From: Maridesulfovibrio salexigens DSM 2638
GTDB taxonomy: Bacteria > Desulfobacterota > Desulfovibrionia > Desulfovibrionales > Desulfovibrionaceae
Reading direction: 5' to 3'
NCBI RefSeq assembly: GCF_000023445.1
Contig: NC_012881.1
Span: 1,803,501-1,867,500 of the forward strand
Length of the DNA: 64,000 nt
Made by a program: the position numbers and the translations under genes. The notes below the pieces were generated by a model. It had not been told where the DNA came from, made no database searches, and saw only the letters and a list, made by a program, of their open reading frames with translations. How positions within the stretch are numbered: the stretch's first letter is position 1; the number at the start of each line of letters is the position of its first letter. Shown one piece after another: positions 41,760 through 50,929 of the stretch.

Positions 41760-44063
41760 TTACATTGCCATAGCCTTAGCTGTCTGTTGCTTCTTAGCAA
41801 CTTTATTCTGTTGTTTAAAAAGTCTGGAAAGCTGCTTCTTCACCTCTCCAAGCCCACTGGATTGATGCAGGTCATTGAAGTCGCTGAGACCTTGTCCTCG
41901 TTCCGCTTCGGTAAACTTGGGAACAATGGTTGTTCCACCGACAGCTCTAGCTGCTTTTTCGGCTTTTTCGACACCTACATTGTTATTCAGGTGATGGTCG
42001 TTGTCGCCTGCGATCACAATCTGGCATTGCGGGTAGCTTTCTTTCAGGGCTTTAGCTACTGGCTCAAGATTTGAAGCATCAAAAGCCACAATTGTTGGCT
42101 CATTAGTGGCCATATGCACGCTTGCAGCAGTGGCGTATCCTTCAGCGATAATAATTTTTCCACTACCGTTGAATTTGCTGTCAGGATCAATTGCGTGGAA
42201 CATACCTGCCTTAAGGCCTCCTTTCTCAAAGAGTTTGCCTTCCGGAGCTATGGTTTGAAGCGTGTGGATATGACCGCGTACGTCATGACCAGGTACAAGC
42301 AGATCCCCGCGCTCGTTGACCTTGACCCCGTAGGCCGGAACACCTTTTTTAGTGAGGTATTCCTGCTGCTGGGTGGCCCACTTGGCGTTGGTCCACTTGG
42401 CAAAAGAACGTTTTGAAGCCTTTTCGCGCTGCTCGGCGAGGGCTTTCTCTCGTTCGATCCTCTTCTGTGCAGCCTGTGCCTTGATTTGAGACTTTTCTTC
42501 AGCGGTAAGTTCAAGGCCATCAGCCTTCCAGTTCATTTTCAAGCCAGTCTTATGATTCTGGATGAATCCTGCAGGGCGGGCATCAAGGAATCCTTTGTAT
42601 GCACCGTCTCTTGAATTGGGTTTGCCATCGATGACTGGCACGCGCTGTAGTGTTCCGTCCATGATTGGCTGCTGGCCCTGAAGATCAAGTCCGGCTTCCT
42701 GCAAGGCTTTGGCAAATTCCTGAACAGCATTTGTCTGCGGAGCATTGACCTTTTCCTTGGGAAGCCAATTGGCTAAGGTGTTGAGGTCTGTTCCGGTGGG
42801 AGCAAACCACAACTTCTCGGATTTATCCCAGCGTGCGCCGAGCTTCTTGGCCTGTCCTTTTTCCTGATAGGGAACATTGAGATAGGTCTTTTCTGTGGCA
42901 AGACGGGGTTCCTGAGGCTTTTCTTTTTGCTGCGCTGCGGCTTTGTTCTCCGGTAGCCATGCAGCGAATTTTTGAACGTCTTCTCCTTCAGGGGCGAACC
43001 ACATTTTTTGAGTCTGGTCCCATTTGGCTCCGAGCTGCTTTGCTTGATTCTTCTCAGAGAAGGGTACTTTGAGCCATGTCTTGCCGTTCTCCGGAACTCC
43101 ATATTTTGATTCGCGCTGTTCCAGCTTTGCCTTGTCCGGGGCAGAAACTGACATGCCTTGCTCCTTGGTTGCTTCCTTGCCGCGTTCTTTCTCAAATCCT
43201 AGAGTGTAATCCTTGATCTTTTCAGCACTCTGGCAGGCCCGGACGATCTCATAAGGATCTTCCTTCAGAACTTTGACCCAGCTTTTCACGTAACTGGCAT
43301 GTTGTTCCGGATTATGGCTGATGCCGAGTTCTGAACTGGTCATCCAGCTTGCTATTTCCGCGCGCAGTTCTTCCTTGGCGTAGAACTCCGAGCCGAAAGG
43401 ACCGAATTCACGGTCAAGCCGTGATTCATGGCCGGTCCAATGTCCCAGTTCGTGCAGGGCGGTGCTGTAGTATTTGTCGGGACTGTCAAAGGCCGCGTGC
43501 GGGGGAAGATGGATTTCATCAGAAGAAGGTCTGTAGAATGCCCGGTCGCGTTGATCATGGGTGATGCTTGCGCCGGAATTCTCCAGAATGGCTTCAGCTC
43601 GTTCATCCGGATTCCAAGATATCTCCCGGCCATCCCATTCAGGAATCCCGTCAATCTGGCTGGCGTGGAAGACATTGGAGAAACGCAGGATCGGCTTTTC
43701 AAGTTGGATTCGTTCAGCCTTTACGTTGCCATCTTCATCCCGTTCCGGCTTGCCGTCTTCGTCCTTCTCAACACTGACTTGAGACATCTGCCAAAAGACT
43801 ATGGTCTGAGACTTTGAGCCCTTACGAACCTGCCAGCCTTTTGATTCAGCCTGTTTGTAGGACATGAATCTAGGATCATTCAGTCCGTCTGAACTGAGCA
43901 TGACCTGGTTGATTCCACGATAGACTGCTCCGGAGACAGGGTTGAAAGCCGGCTGGAATTCACCAGCTTTCCATGGCCTTTGCCAGGGCGCGGTTCCTTT
44001 TTCCAGTTTATCGATGATTTCTTCGGCAAACCGCTGATAATATGGTGTCTTAGCTTTTGCCAT
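41760..44063 (-). CDS. ArdC/DUF1738-zincin with DUF5710 repeats and Toprim domain
   Basis: A 767-aa protein. The N-terminus resembles ArdC/DUF1738 ssDNA-binding anti-restriction proteins (YYQRFAEEIIDKLEKGTAPW, ... NPVSGAVYRGINQVML). A zincin follows with ALHELGHWTGHESRLDR near residue 197. Two DUF5710 units come next (KQLGAKWDQTQKMWFAPEG and KKLGARWDKSEKLWFAPTG). The C-terminus is a Toprim-type primase domain (IIIAEGYATAASVHMAT ... IVIAGDNDHH). It probably protects or primes the incoming strand during conjugation. I chose the ATG at 44063, with GGAGG 9 nt upstream; an ATG at 44186 lies inside the neighbouring small gene. Confidence 0.85.
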   Translation of the reverse strand: MAKAKTPYYQRFAEEIIDKLEKGTAPWQRPWKAGEFQPAFNPVSGAVYRGINQVMLSSDGLNDPRFMSYKQAESKGWQVRKGSKSQTIVFWQMSQVSVEKDEDGKPERDEDGNVKAERIQLEKPILRFSNVFHASQIDGIPEWDGREISWNPDERAEAILENSGASITHDQRDRAFYRPSSDEIHLPPHAAFDSPDKYYSTALHELGHWTGHESRLDREFGPFGSEFYAKEELRAEIASWMTSSELGISHNPEQHASYVKSWVKVLKEDPYEIVRACQSAEKIKDYTLGFEKERGKEATKEQGMSVSAPDKAKLEQRESKYGVPENGKTWLKVPFSEKNQAKQLGAKWDQTQKMWFAPEGEDVQKFAAWLPENKAAAQQKEKPQEPRLATEKTYLNVPYQEKGQAKKLGARWDKSEKLWFAPTGTDLNTLANWLPKEKVNAPQTNAVQEFAKALQEAGLDLQGQQPIMDGTLQRVPVIDGKPNSRDGAYKGFLDARPAGFIQNHKTGLKMNWKADGLELTAEEKSQIKAQAAQKRIEREKALAEQREKASKRSFAKWTNAKWATQQQEYLTKKGVPAYGVKVNERGDLLVPGHDVRGHIHTLQTIAPEGKLFEKGGLKAGMFHAIDPDSKFNGSGKIIIAEGYATAASVHMATNEPTIVAFDASNLEPVAKALKESYPQCQIVIAGDNDHHLNNNVGVEKAEKAARAVGGTTIVPKFTEAERGQGLSDFNDLHQSSGLGEVKKQLSRLFKQQNKVAKKQQTAKAMAM

Positions 44064-44067
44064 TTTG

Positions 44068-44280
44068 TCATTCCTCCGTTTCAATTTCTTCAGGGTCGAA
44101 GGGATCAAAAGAAGCGTCTTCCGCTTCTTCAAGCGTGAGTGCATCTTCCTCGAAGGCTCCCATGTGGTCGGCCAGCTCCGGGTCAACCTCGATGGCTGCG
44201 CCGGGATTTTCAGTCATTTCCCGGTCGAGCTGGTCGGCCTGATCGTTCAAGTGTTTTTTGATTTCGTCGTTGTCGGGCAT
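44068..44280 (-). CDS. Small acidic protein (70 aa)
   Basis: A 70-aa very acidic protein (PDNDEIKKHLNDQADQL... and a tail rich in D/E). The start at 44280 has a perfect AAGGAG 5 nt upstream, better than the in-frame ATG at 44337, which would overlap topB. It ends 4 bp before the ArdC-like gene, so the two are coupled. Strong negative charge suggests a DNA-mimic or protein-binding role, which is inference only. I recognise no family. Confidence 0.65.
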   Translation of the reverse strand: MPDNDEIKKHLNDQADQLDREMTENPGAAIEVDPELADHMGAFEEDALTLEEAEDASFDPFDPEEIETEE

Positions 44281-44302
44281 GTTTTCTCCTTGGGTTTGCG
44301 GG

Positions 44303-46465
44303 TTAGCTTTCAAGTTTAGGTTTTCCTTTCTCATCAAAGCAGCGGAATTTGCATTCAGGAAAACCGCTGCAACTCCACCAGAACAAGCCCTTGCGCTTGG
44401 CTGGCCTGCGGATCAGACCTTTGCCGCAATCCGGGCATTTATGTTCTTTGGATGCTGCAAGCTTCTTGGCAGGCTTGGCCTTGAGATCCGGCTTACCGGC
44501 TTTGTTGGGAAAGGTTGCGTTGCAATCGGGATATGCGGAGCAGCCCCAGAATTTACCTTTCGGTCCTTTGCGGGGCTTCAGGAATCCGGTTTTGCATTTG
44601 GGGCATTGAACGGCGCTGCTCTTGATATTTATGCCTTCACGTTTGACGCGCGCGATCTCCTGAGCAACGGAACCGTCCACCTCCTCGATGAGCTGGAGGT
44701 AATTCAGTTCGCCGGCTTCGATTTGCTTTTGCTTCTCGTGCCAGAGAGCGGTCATGTCCGGTTTTACTGCAAATTCCGGTAGGGCATCATGGAATTCCCG
44801 GCCCAGCTCGGTGCTGATGACCTTCTTGCTTTTTTCCGCCACAAAGCCGCGCCTGAAGAGCGTTTCAATGTGGGAGTCGCGTGTGGCCGGAGTCCCGATT
44901 CCGCCGGATTCGTCTTGCTTGTCGCTATCCTTGTCCATAAACAGCTTTTTGATTTCAGGGTCGGTCACATACTTTGCGACCGAGGTGAGATCCTTGAGCA
45001 GACTTTTCATGGTGTAGCGTGCCGGGGGCTTGGTGAAAGACTTCACTGATTCGGCGGATTCAACGGTGCCGGAATCATTCTGCTGGAGCTTGTGCAGCTC
45101 CGGCTGCTTCTCGGCTTTTTCGTAATCTTTGAGATATTGCTCATCCAGCAGCCGCCAGCCCGGTGAACTGTTCAGCCTGCCTTCAGCCTTGAATTTGTGG
45201 CCGGCTATTTTCAGTTCCACTTTTGTGGCCACAAATTCTGCCGGAAGATAAAACTGAGCAATATAGAGCTTCACGATCAGCGTATAAATGCGTCGTTCGT
45301 CTTCGTTCAGCTTGCCCAGCTCTGGCACATTCATGGTCGGAATTATGGCATGGTGCGCAGTGACTTTCTTGGAATTGAAAGCCTTAGACTTCAGGTTCGG
45401 AGCAGCGTATTCGGCCATGTCTCCAAAAGCCGGAGTCAGAGCCTGCAACAGCTCCGGTGCTTCTGCGTGCCGCTCGTCATTGAGGTAACGGCAATCGCTG
45501 CGGTTGTATGTGATCGCCTTGTGCTGGTCGCGCAGCCGCTGGGTAATCTCCAGCACCTTTTTCGGCTTGTAGTTCCAGAGTCCGGCAGCATCGGCCTGCA
45601 AAGCAAGCAGGTTGTAGGGCAGGGGAGGATCATTCTTGCGCTCGGAAGTCTGCACGGAAAGAACCGTGGCCGGCTGACCTTGGACTTCGTTGGCAATCTT
45701 TTTGCCAAATACCGCATCCGCGATCCTGCCTTTCTCATCCACCGGTGCATCATCGGCGGGAATATATTCGGCCTCAACCAACTGACTAGGCATATCAATC
45801 TGTGCTTTTACTGTATGATAAGCCTGTTTTTCATGTCCTTCATGGGCGCGGTCACGAGCCACCACCAAACCAAGGATGGGGGTCTGGACCCGGCCAACCG
45901 AGAGCACACCCTGATAGCCTTTTTTCTGGGCCAGCGTGGAATAGCAACGAGTCAGGTTGTAACCATACCGCTGATCACAAACAGCACGAGCCAGCGCGGA
46001 CATGGACAGCCCATGGTATTTGCTGTTGTTCTCCATGTTCTTAAGGGCTTTGAGAATTGCGGAGCCGTTGTTGTCGTTGATCAGCAATCTTTTGGTCGGT
46101 TTTTCCAGTAGACCAGCAAACTCGATAACTTCATCGACCAGACGCTGACCTTCCGGGTCCGGGTCGCCGGCATTGACCAGCTCGTCGGCCTGATGAGCCA
46201 GCTCGATGATTTTTTTGAGATGGTCGACGTGCTTACTTTCCGGGGCATAGGTAACCGGCCACTTCATAGGCAGGGTATTCAGATCCCAGAGCTTGTAACG
46301 TTCGTCGTGTTCTTCCGGATCAGTCAGTCGCAGCACATGACCCCAGAGCCAGGTGATACGATCGCCGTTTACTTGAAAGGCTGCTCCGGTCGGCCTATCT
46401 GGGCCGCCCAGAGCTTGCGATATGGCTAAGGCCACATCTCGTTTTTCAGCGATGAATAGACGCAT
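44303..46465 (-). CDS. topB: DNA topoisomerase III
   Basis: A 720-aa type IA topoisomerase. The Toprim start is RLFIAEKRDVALAISQALGG, with DPDPEGQRLVDEVI as the acidic metal site and AITYNRSDCRYL holding the catalytic tyrosine. The C-terminus has two zinc ribbons (CPKCKTGFLKPRKGPKGKFW; CPDCGKGLIRRP). Such plasmid TopIII copies are common in IncP/ICE transfer modules (TraE-like) and help decatenate or process transferred DNA. It is the normal length for the family. It follows the TraF gene by 3 bp. Confidence 0.93.
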   Translation of the reverse strand: MRLFIAEKRDVALAISQALGGPDRPTGAAFQVNGDRITWLWGHVLRLTDPEEHDERYKLWDLNTLPMKWPVTYAPESKHVDHLKKIIELAHQADELVNAGDPDPEGQRLVDEVIEFAGLLEKPTKRLLINDNNGSAILKALKNMENNSKYHGLSMSALARAVCDQRYGYNLTRCYSTLAQKKGYQGVLSVGRVQTPILGLVVARDRAHEGHEKQAYHTVKAQIDMPSQLVEAEYIPADDAPVDEKGRIADAVFGKKIANEVQGQPATVLSVQTSERKNDPPLPYNLLALQADAAGLWNYKPKKVLEITQRLRDQHKAITYNRSDCRYLNDERHAEAPELLQALTPAFGDMAEYAAPNLKSKAFNSKKVTAHHAIIPTMNVPELGKLNEDERRIYTLIVKLYIAQFYLPAEFVATKVELKIAGHKFKAEGRLNSSPGWRLLDEQYLKDYEKAEKQPELHKLQQNDSGTVESAESVKSFTKPPARYTMKSLLKDLTSVAKYVTDPEIKKLFMDKDSDKQDESGGIGTPATRDSHIETLFRRGFVAEKSKKVISTELGREFHDALPEFAVKPDMTALWHEKQKQIEAGELNYLQLIEEVDGSVAQEIARVKREGINIKSSAVQCPKCKTGFLKPRKGPKGKFWGCSAYPDCNATFPNKAGKPDLKAKPAKKLAASKEHKCPDCGKGLIRRPAKRKGLFWWSCSGFPECKFRCFDEKGKPKLES

Positions 46466-46468
46466 GAT

Positions 46469-46984
46469 CTATCCTCCGAATTTAAAGGTTAAAACAGGTA
46501 TGACCCTCCGCACCTGATCCATATTCACCAGCCCGAAGTAACGGCCATCAAAGCTGTTTTCGGTGTAGGTGGACAGGGCCAGACCTTTGGCAGAGGGGAT
46601 AACAGTGGATTTCAGGAAAATTGGAAGTTGGCGGCCGTAGCGATCGCTGGATCTCGCTTGTGTGTGTGGAAGCAGCTTGGAATTAATGCAGACTCCTTCA
46701 GCGGATATCTTAATGGAATCTCCGGGAAGGCCGGCTAATTTCTTGAGCAGCGGTCTGTTACCGTTCAGGCCCAGATAGTGCCGCTCAAGGGAAATTTGGA
46801 AATAGGGATTTTCTTCAGCAAGACTGAAGGTGATCAGGTCGCCTCGCTCAGGCTTGCCGGGGACAATCTGGTAAATTCCATGGGGCATGGAATCGGTGAA
46901 GTTGAAGCGAAAGCCCAATTCATGCAGCAAGAAGACGATTCCCAGCGCATGGAGAAAGAACAGGATCAGCAGCATATTTTTCAT
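46469..46984 (-). CDS. traF: TraF-type conjugal transfer signal peptidase (S26)
   Basis: A 171-aa peptidase with one N-terminal membrane helix (LLILFFLHALGIVFLLHELG). The catalytic serine is in TDSMPHGIY and the general-base lysine in LLKKLAGLPGDS. In IncP plasmids TraF trims and cyclises the TrbC pilin, so a P-type transfer pilus may exist, although no trbC-like gene lies in this window. It starts with a 4-bp overlap after the winged-helix gene. Confidence 0.85.
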   Translation of the reverse strand: MKNMLLILFFLHALGIVFLLHELGFRFNFTDSMPHGIYQIVPGKPERGDLITFSLAEENPYFQISLERHYLGLNGNRPLLKKLAGLPGDSIKISAEGVCINSKLLPHTQARSSDRYGRQLPIFLKSTVIPSAKGLALSTYTENSFDGRYFGLVNMDQVRRVIPVLTFKFGG

Positions 46985-48603
46985 GCTGCGTTCCTGTTGA
47001 TATTCTTGGTCCAGTATGATTTACGCCATGAACGTTTTGTTGCCTCGGTACTGATGGGCATGGAGCAGAGAGCATCAATTTCTTGCAGCTCTTCAGGAGT
47101 TAGTTCAGCCAACCATGCTTCAAACTTCTCATCACGGGCTGCCTGTTCAGCTTCTTTTGATTTCTTTTTGTCCAGTTCTTGCAGTTCGCGAATGACAGCT
47201 TTTTCTCTCTTGGCATTAGCAAGGGCCTGCTCGTTAGGAGTCAGGAAGCCTACAGGCCTGCGCCATGTGCCTTTGCTTTTCAACGTGGCGAATAGGTAAT
47301 TGCAGGGGCCTTTGCGCGCTTCCGGGAAAGTGTCGTGTTCCAGTTCCCATTCAGCGGCATGTAGTGAGTTCTCGATATCGAGGATTGTTTCATCGAAGGA
47401 AAGTCGGTGCTGAGCTATCTGGCGGATCTGATCCGGACCAAACCGTTCCTCATGGAGTCGGGGCCAAAGGATTTGAAATTCGTCTGTGCTGATTGAAAGC
47501 AGTCTGCGCGCCCAACGTTCTTCTTCACTCTCTTCAGAACCAGATAGATTTTTTATCTGTCTATCTAATAGTACCGGGTTTTGATACTGATCAGCATTGG
47601 TATCAGGCTGCGGAACTGAATTGCCTTCAGCCCTTGACTGGCAAGGGATAATGCCTTGTTTAGTAGCTAAAATACCATTGGTAACAGGATACCGATCATG
47701 TTTGGTATCAAGATTGGTATCATTGCGGTCATGATACCGGTCATGTTCGGTAACACCGTGTTGATACCGATCAGCATTGGTAACATCCTGAACCGGAAAG
47801 GCTTGCAATAGTTCCTTCATGCGTCCCATGGGGCCGCTGTTCAGCTTTAGGATGATACCAAAGCGGGGACCGCGTTCGTGTGTCCTTTTGGTGTATATCT
47901 CGGCTTCGTGTCCCTGTTTGATGACCCGCCTAGCTGTTACTTCGCTGCAAGCTGCATCTCTGGCAATAGATTGAATTACAAGGGATATCTCATCCTGTTC
48001 AGTCTGTTCTGAAAGGGCAGAGATGATACCGAACACTCGCTTGCCCTGATCGGATAAGCGGGAAAAGAGTATGTCTATATTGTCGGCAAGGTTCAGTGAT
48101 TGGGCTGGCTCGGCATTTTGAACAAGCCTGTTACCAAAGTTGATTTGATACCGGTCAGCATTGGTAACATCCTGCGCTTGATACCGGTCATGATCGGTAT
48201 CAAGCAGCAATCCGTATTCCTGCTTGTAGAGACTCAGGAAGAACTCGCAGCGTTCTTTATACAAGGTAATGATGCTGCCATGCCTGCGTCCGGATTCGTG
48301 ATTTTCACGAAGGAAGAGTCCCGCTTTTTCTCCTTTGGGAAGAGTGCGCAGGACGCTCAATTTGCTGCATTTAACACCGTGTTGCAGACTTGAAACCACA
48401 AAAGGAAACGGCTCATCCATAGTCGGCCCGGACTGGATAAGGGCGGCAAGAATTCTTTTGCCGGTCACGGAAAGACGGTTGTAGAATCCGGCAATATCAC
48501 GGCGCATGAGCTTCCTCAGATGATCGGTATCAGCTTGATTCTGATACTGATCACTGTAGTTACTAGAGCCTTGAGGTTCGTATTCTCGTGCCGTTGCATT
48601 CAT
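46981..48603 (-). CDS. Winged-helix DNA-binding protein carrying in-gene palindromes (replication-initiator-like candidate)
   Basis: A 540-aa protein of unknown family. Two related helical units begin NRLSVTGKRILAALIQSG and SRLSDQGKRVFGIISALSEQ. Each is followed by a winged-helix-like part (SSLQHGVKCSKLSVLRTLPK and QSIARDAACSEVTARRVIKQ), so a tandem duplicated DNA-binding domain is likely. The linker is punctuated by the repeated TNADRYQ/TEHDRYH motif, encoded by a 22-bp palindrome family. The C-terminus is helical (FGPDQIRQIAQHRLSFDETI). It overlaps its neighbours at both ends (41 bp and 4 bp). Binding sites inside its own gene recall lambda O-type initiators. Function is inferred. Confidence 0.6.
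   Translation of the reverse strand: MNATAREYEPQGSSNYSDQYQNQADTDHLRKLMRRDIAGFYNRLSVTGKRILAALIQSGPTMDEPFPFVVSSLQHGVKCSKLSVLRTLPKGEKAGLFLRENHESGRRHGSIITLYKERCEFFLSLYKQEYGLLLDTDHDRYQAQDVTNADRYQINFGNRLVQNAEPAQSLNLADNIDILFSRLSDQGKRVFGIISALSEQTEQDEISLVIQSIARDAACSEVTARRVIKQGHEAEIYTKRTHERGPRFGIILKLNSGPMGRMKELLQAFPVQDVTNADRYQHGVTEHDRYHDRNDTNLDTKHDRYPVTNGILATKQGIIPCQSRAEGNSVPQPDTNADQYQNPVLLDRQIKNLSGSEESEEERWARRLLSISTDEFQILWPRLHEERFGPDQIRQIAQHRLSFDETILDIENSLHAAEWELEHDTFPEARKGPCNYLFATLKSKGTWRRPVGFLTPNEQALANAKREKAVIRELQELDKKKSKEAEQAARDEKFEAWLAELTPEELQEIDALCSMPISTEATKRSWRKSYWTKNINRNAA
47583..48201. repeat. Family of 22-bp palindromes GATACCGRTCA...GGTATC inside a gene
   Basis: Related inverted repeats occur at 47583-47604, 47688-47709, 47733-47754, 47763-47784, 48147-48168 and 48180-48201, with a degenerate copy at 48543-48563. 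The best, 48180-48201, has arms GATACCG and CGGTATC. Consensus GATACCGRTCAKSWTYGGTAWC. Spacing is irregular (8-363 bp between copies). All sit inside the winged-helix gene and are read in one frame as T-x-x-D-(R/Q)-Y. Confidence 0.85.
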
Positions 48604-49000
48604 GGACTGATTCCTTAGAAGTCAGGTCAGTTGAAATTAAATCGCCTGCGTTGATTCCTTCAGGCATTACGCAAAGGTCGTCACAGCCAGGGCAGCGCAC
48701 TTGCTTGCCCATTTTCATGGCCCGGTGTTGACCAGGCTCTTTGCATTCTCCGAAGAGAGGTTTCAGGAACGGAATTCGTCCCTGATCCACTTTCATCAAG
48801 GCGCGTCCAGAAACTTGTTCCGGAGGCAAAAACATGTATGGAACACGGCCATCGCCATGACAGACCGGGCAGCTGGGACGACCTGTCTTTCTGGTTCCAT
48901 TGGCGGCCATCCAAGCAGAGCAGGCCGGACAGGTCCGGCAGGCCTCACGCGGGAAACGCACAGGGAGCAGTGTTTCAATTTCAGTATTCTTCATCTTCAT
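48563..49000 (-). CDS. Zinc-ribbon-type small protein
   Basis: A 145-aa cysteine-rich protein with three CxxC pairs: EACRTCPACSAWM, SCPVCHGDGRVPYMF and VRCPGCDDLC. It is probably zinc-binding, with a DnaJ-like central CxxCxGxG-type pair. The start at 49000 lies within the traG 3' end (20-bp overlap) and has GAGGG upstream. Its stop overlaps the start of the winged-helix gene by 41 bp, implying coupled translation. Function unknown; small zinc-ribbon proteins often act as DNA or protein adaptors in transfer modules. Confidence 0.7.
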   Translation of the reverse strand: MKMKNTEIETLLPVRFPREACRTCPACSAWMAANGTRKTGRPSCPVCHGDGRVPYMFLPPEQVSGRALMKVDQGRIPFLKPLFGECKEPGQHRAMKMGKQVRCPGCDDLCVMPEGINAGDLISTDLTSKESVHECNGTRIRTSRL

Positions 49001-50927
49001 AAACAGTGCCCTCTTCGAGCTCTTCCATCTCAGCATCCAAATCTATTGCCGGCTCGTTAGGAGCTGGCGTTTCTTCGATCTGCTCATTAAGTTTGTCGGA
49101 TTTATCAGGGGCCGGAATCTTCGACCTTTCAAGGAATTTCGGATCAAGGAAGAAGAGGATCTGCTTGCCGTATATAGGAGCAAAACCGGCGGGAAAGATA
49201 AGCATATCGCCTGATTTGGTTATCATTCCGTTATGATCCTTTTCCGCACCGGGAAGTCGCATGCATTCGTCAGGAGTGAGCAGGGCGCGTTTAGCTTCGG
49301 AAACGCTTACATTGGCTCTGCTTAATCGTCCGGCTCTTGTGCCGGAAATTGAGGTCTTTCTTTGTACGACTGTTGCTTCACCGGTCATCTTGGAAAGGAC
49401 TTGTGCTGTTTCAATTTTGTTAGGAGCGTAAGCCATGCGTAGATGGCAGTTACTCATGATGGATTCTTCCTTTCCATAGGCGGACTGGAGTTGAGTTAGA
49501 TCCTGCACGATAATGTAGGCCTTGATCCCGTAACCGGCCATGAAAGCCAGGGCTCGTTCAAAGATTTCCATTTTGCCCAGGGAAGTGAACTCATCGAGCA
49601 TAAGCAGAAGGCGATGTTTGTAGCCGGCTTTAACCGCTCCGTTTGAAAATTCCATTTCTTCAGTCAGCCGGCGCAGGACTATGTTCAAGATTAGCCTGAC
49701 CAGCGGACGTAAGCGGTCGATATCTGAAGGCCTGATGACGAGATAGAGTGAAACCGGCTGCTCGGAGTTCATGAGATCGGTGATACGGAAATCGCATCCA
49801 GATGTGGATCTGCTGACAACCGGATCACGATAAAGAGCCATATTCGCTACGGCAGTGGATACGACTCCGGAAAGTTCGGCATCGGCTTTGTTGAGCATCT
49901 CGCGGGCTGCCGCTGCAATAAATTTTCTGATGGCAACTTTTGAATCGTGATCCATTTCTTCGCCAAAGAGTTCTTCAAGCTGGGCGACATGATCTTCGTT
50001 CAGCATTTCTTCAAACAGTTCAGACATCTCTCTGTTTTCATCGGCAAGCATCAGAGACAGATCATTCAATGTGGCGTGTGTGCCGGCATTGATCCGGAAA
50101 TAGATAAGGCAATGCAGGATCGTTCCACCAAGGAATGAAAAAGCAGCTTTATTCCAGTAGTCCCGCAAACCTTTACCGTCCGGGTCAACAATCATGCTGG
50201 CAATATTCTGGGCATCGGGAATGGCGTGGGGGCCACCGAGCCTGATCTCAGAAAGAGGATTGTAGCGCGCGGAGCTGCCAGTTGTGTCAGTGGGGTCAAA
50301 TTTCATGACCTTATGCCCCTGAGCCTTGCGCCAGCCGGAAGTTAAAGCCCAGTTCTCACCTTTAATGTCGAGAACTATCGTGCTTCCTTCCCATGAAAGA
50401 AGGGTAGGCAGAACCAGACCGACGCCCTTACCGGAGCGGGTAGGCGCGAAAGCCATGATGTGTTCCGGACCGTTGTGACGTAAGTAGCGGAGTACTTTCT
50501 TATCTTGCCAGCCTCCTACGTAGACTCCGGAGCCTTCGAGCAGACCGGCTTTTTTGATTTCTTTTTTCTCGGCCCAATGTGCTGTTCCATGGATGTCATC
50601 AACTCCTTTGGGCTTGCCGGAGAAAAGAGCGACCAAGCCCAAGACAAGTATTTGCGGAGCTACAAAAATTATAAGGGAAGTTGATATGATACGATCAAGA
50701 TACTCACTTGGCTGCACAATTTTTACCCAGTTAAAAATCATCCACGGCCAGTAGAATTGTTCATATGCAGTCGGCCCCAGAGCCTTATGGTGGCCGTATA
50801 AAACGGCAGTGTTCTGGGTGGCGTAGCCCATGGCGACGCAGGCCAGTACCAGGAGGAAAAGGAGATAAAGCAAACCGCTCCATCCACGTCCTTTCTTTTT
50901 ACCAAGTCCGTATACGTTATTAGTCAT
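48981..50927 (-). CDS. traG: VirD4/TraG-type conjugative coupling ATPase
   Basis: A 648-aa type IV coupling protein. Two membrane helices lie near the start (about 17-33 and 80-104). Walker A is FAPTRSGKGVGLVLPTLL near residue 161, followed by STIVLDIKGENWALTSGWR, and the Walker B is LLMLDEFTSLGK near 435. It links relaxosomes to the secretion channel. It is preceded by 2 bp from the trbI gene. The acidic C-terminal tail ends VYEDEEY. Family-level evidence is strong; it may also serve the relaxase 23 kb away. Confidence 0.93.
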   Translation of the reverse strand: MTNNVYGLGKKKGRGWSGLLYLLFLLVLACVAMGYATQNTAVLYGHHKALGPTAYEQFYWPWMIFNWVKIVQPSEYLDRIISTSLIIFVAPQILVLGLVALFSGKPKGVDDIHGTAHWAEKKEIKKAGLLEGSGVYVGGWQDKKVLRYLRHNGPEHIMAFAPTRSGKGVGLVLPTLLSWEGSTIVLDIKGENWALTSGWRKAQGHKVMKFDPTDTTGSSARYNPLSEIRLGGPHAIPDAQNIASMIVDPDGKGLRDYWNKAAFSFLGGTILHCLIYFRINAGTHATLNDLSLMLADENREMSELFEEMLNEDHVAQLEELFGEEMDHDSKVAIRKFIAAAAREMLNKADAELSGVVSTAVANMALYRDPVVSRSTSGCDFRITDLMNSEQPVSLYLVIRPSDIDRLRPLVRLILNIVLRRLTEEMEFSNGAVKAGYKHRLLLMLDEFTSLGKMEIFERALAFMAGYGIKAYIIVQDLTQLQSAYGKEESIMSNCHLRMAYAPNKIETAQVLSKMTGEATVVQRKTSISGTRAGRLSRANVSVSEAKRALLTPDECMRLPGAEKDHNGMITKSGDMLIFPAGFAPIYGKQILFFLDPKFLERSKIPAPDKSDKLNEQIEETPAPNEPAIDLDAEMEELEEGTVYEDEEY

Positions 50928-50929
50928 CT

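Noticed and set aside
47583-48201. Dispersed palindromes as a CRISPR array or REP elements
   Set aside because: Spacing is irregular, they are in frame within one gene, and they encode a repeated peptide motif.
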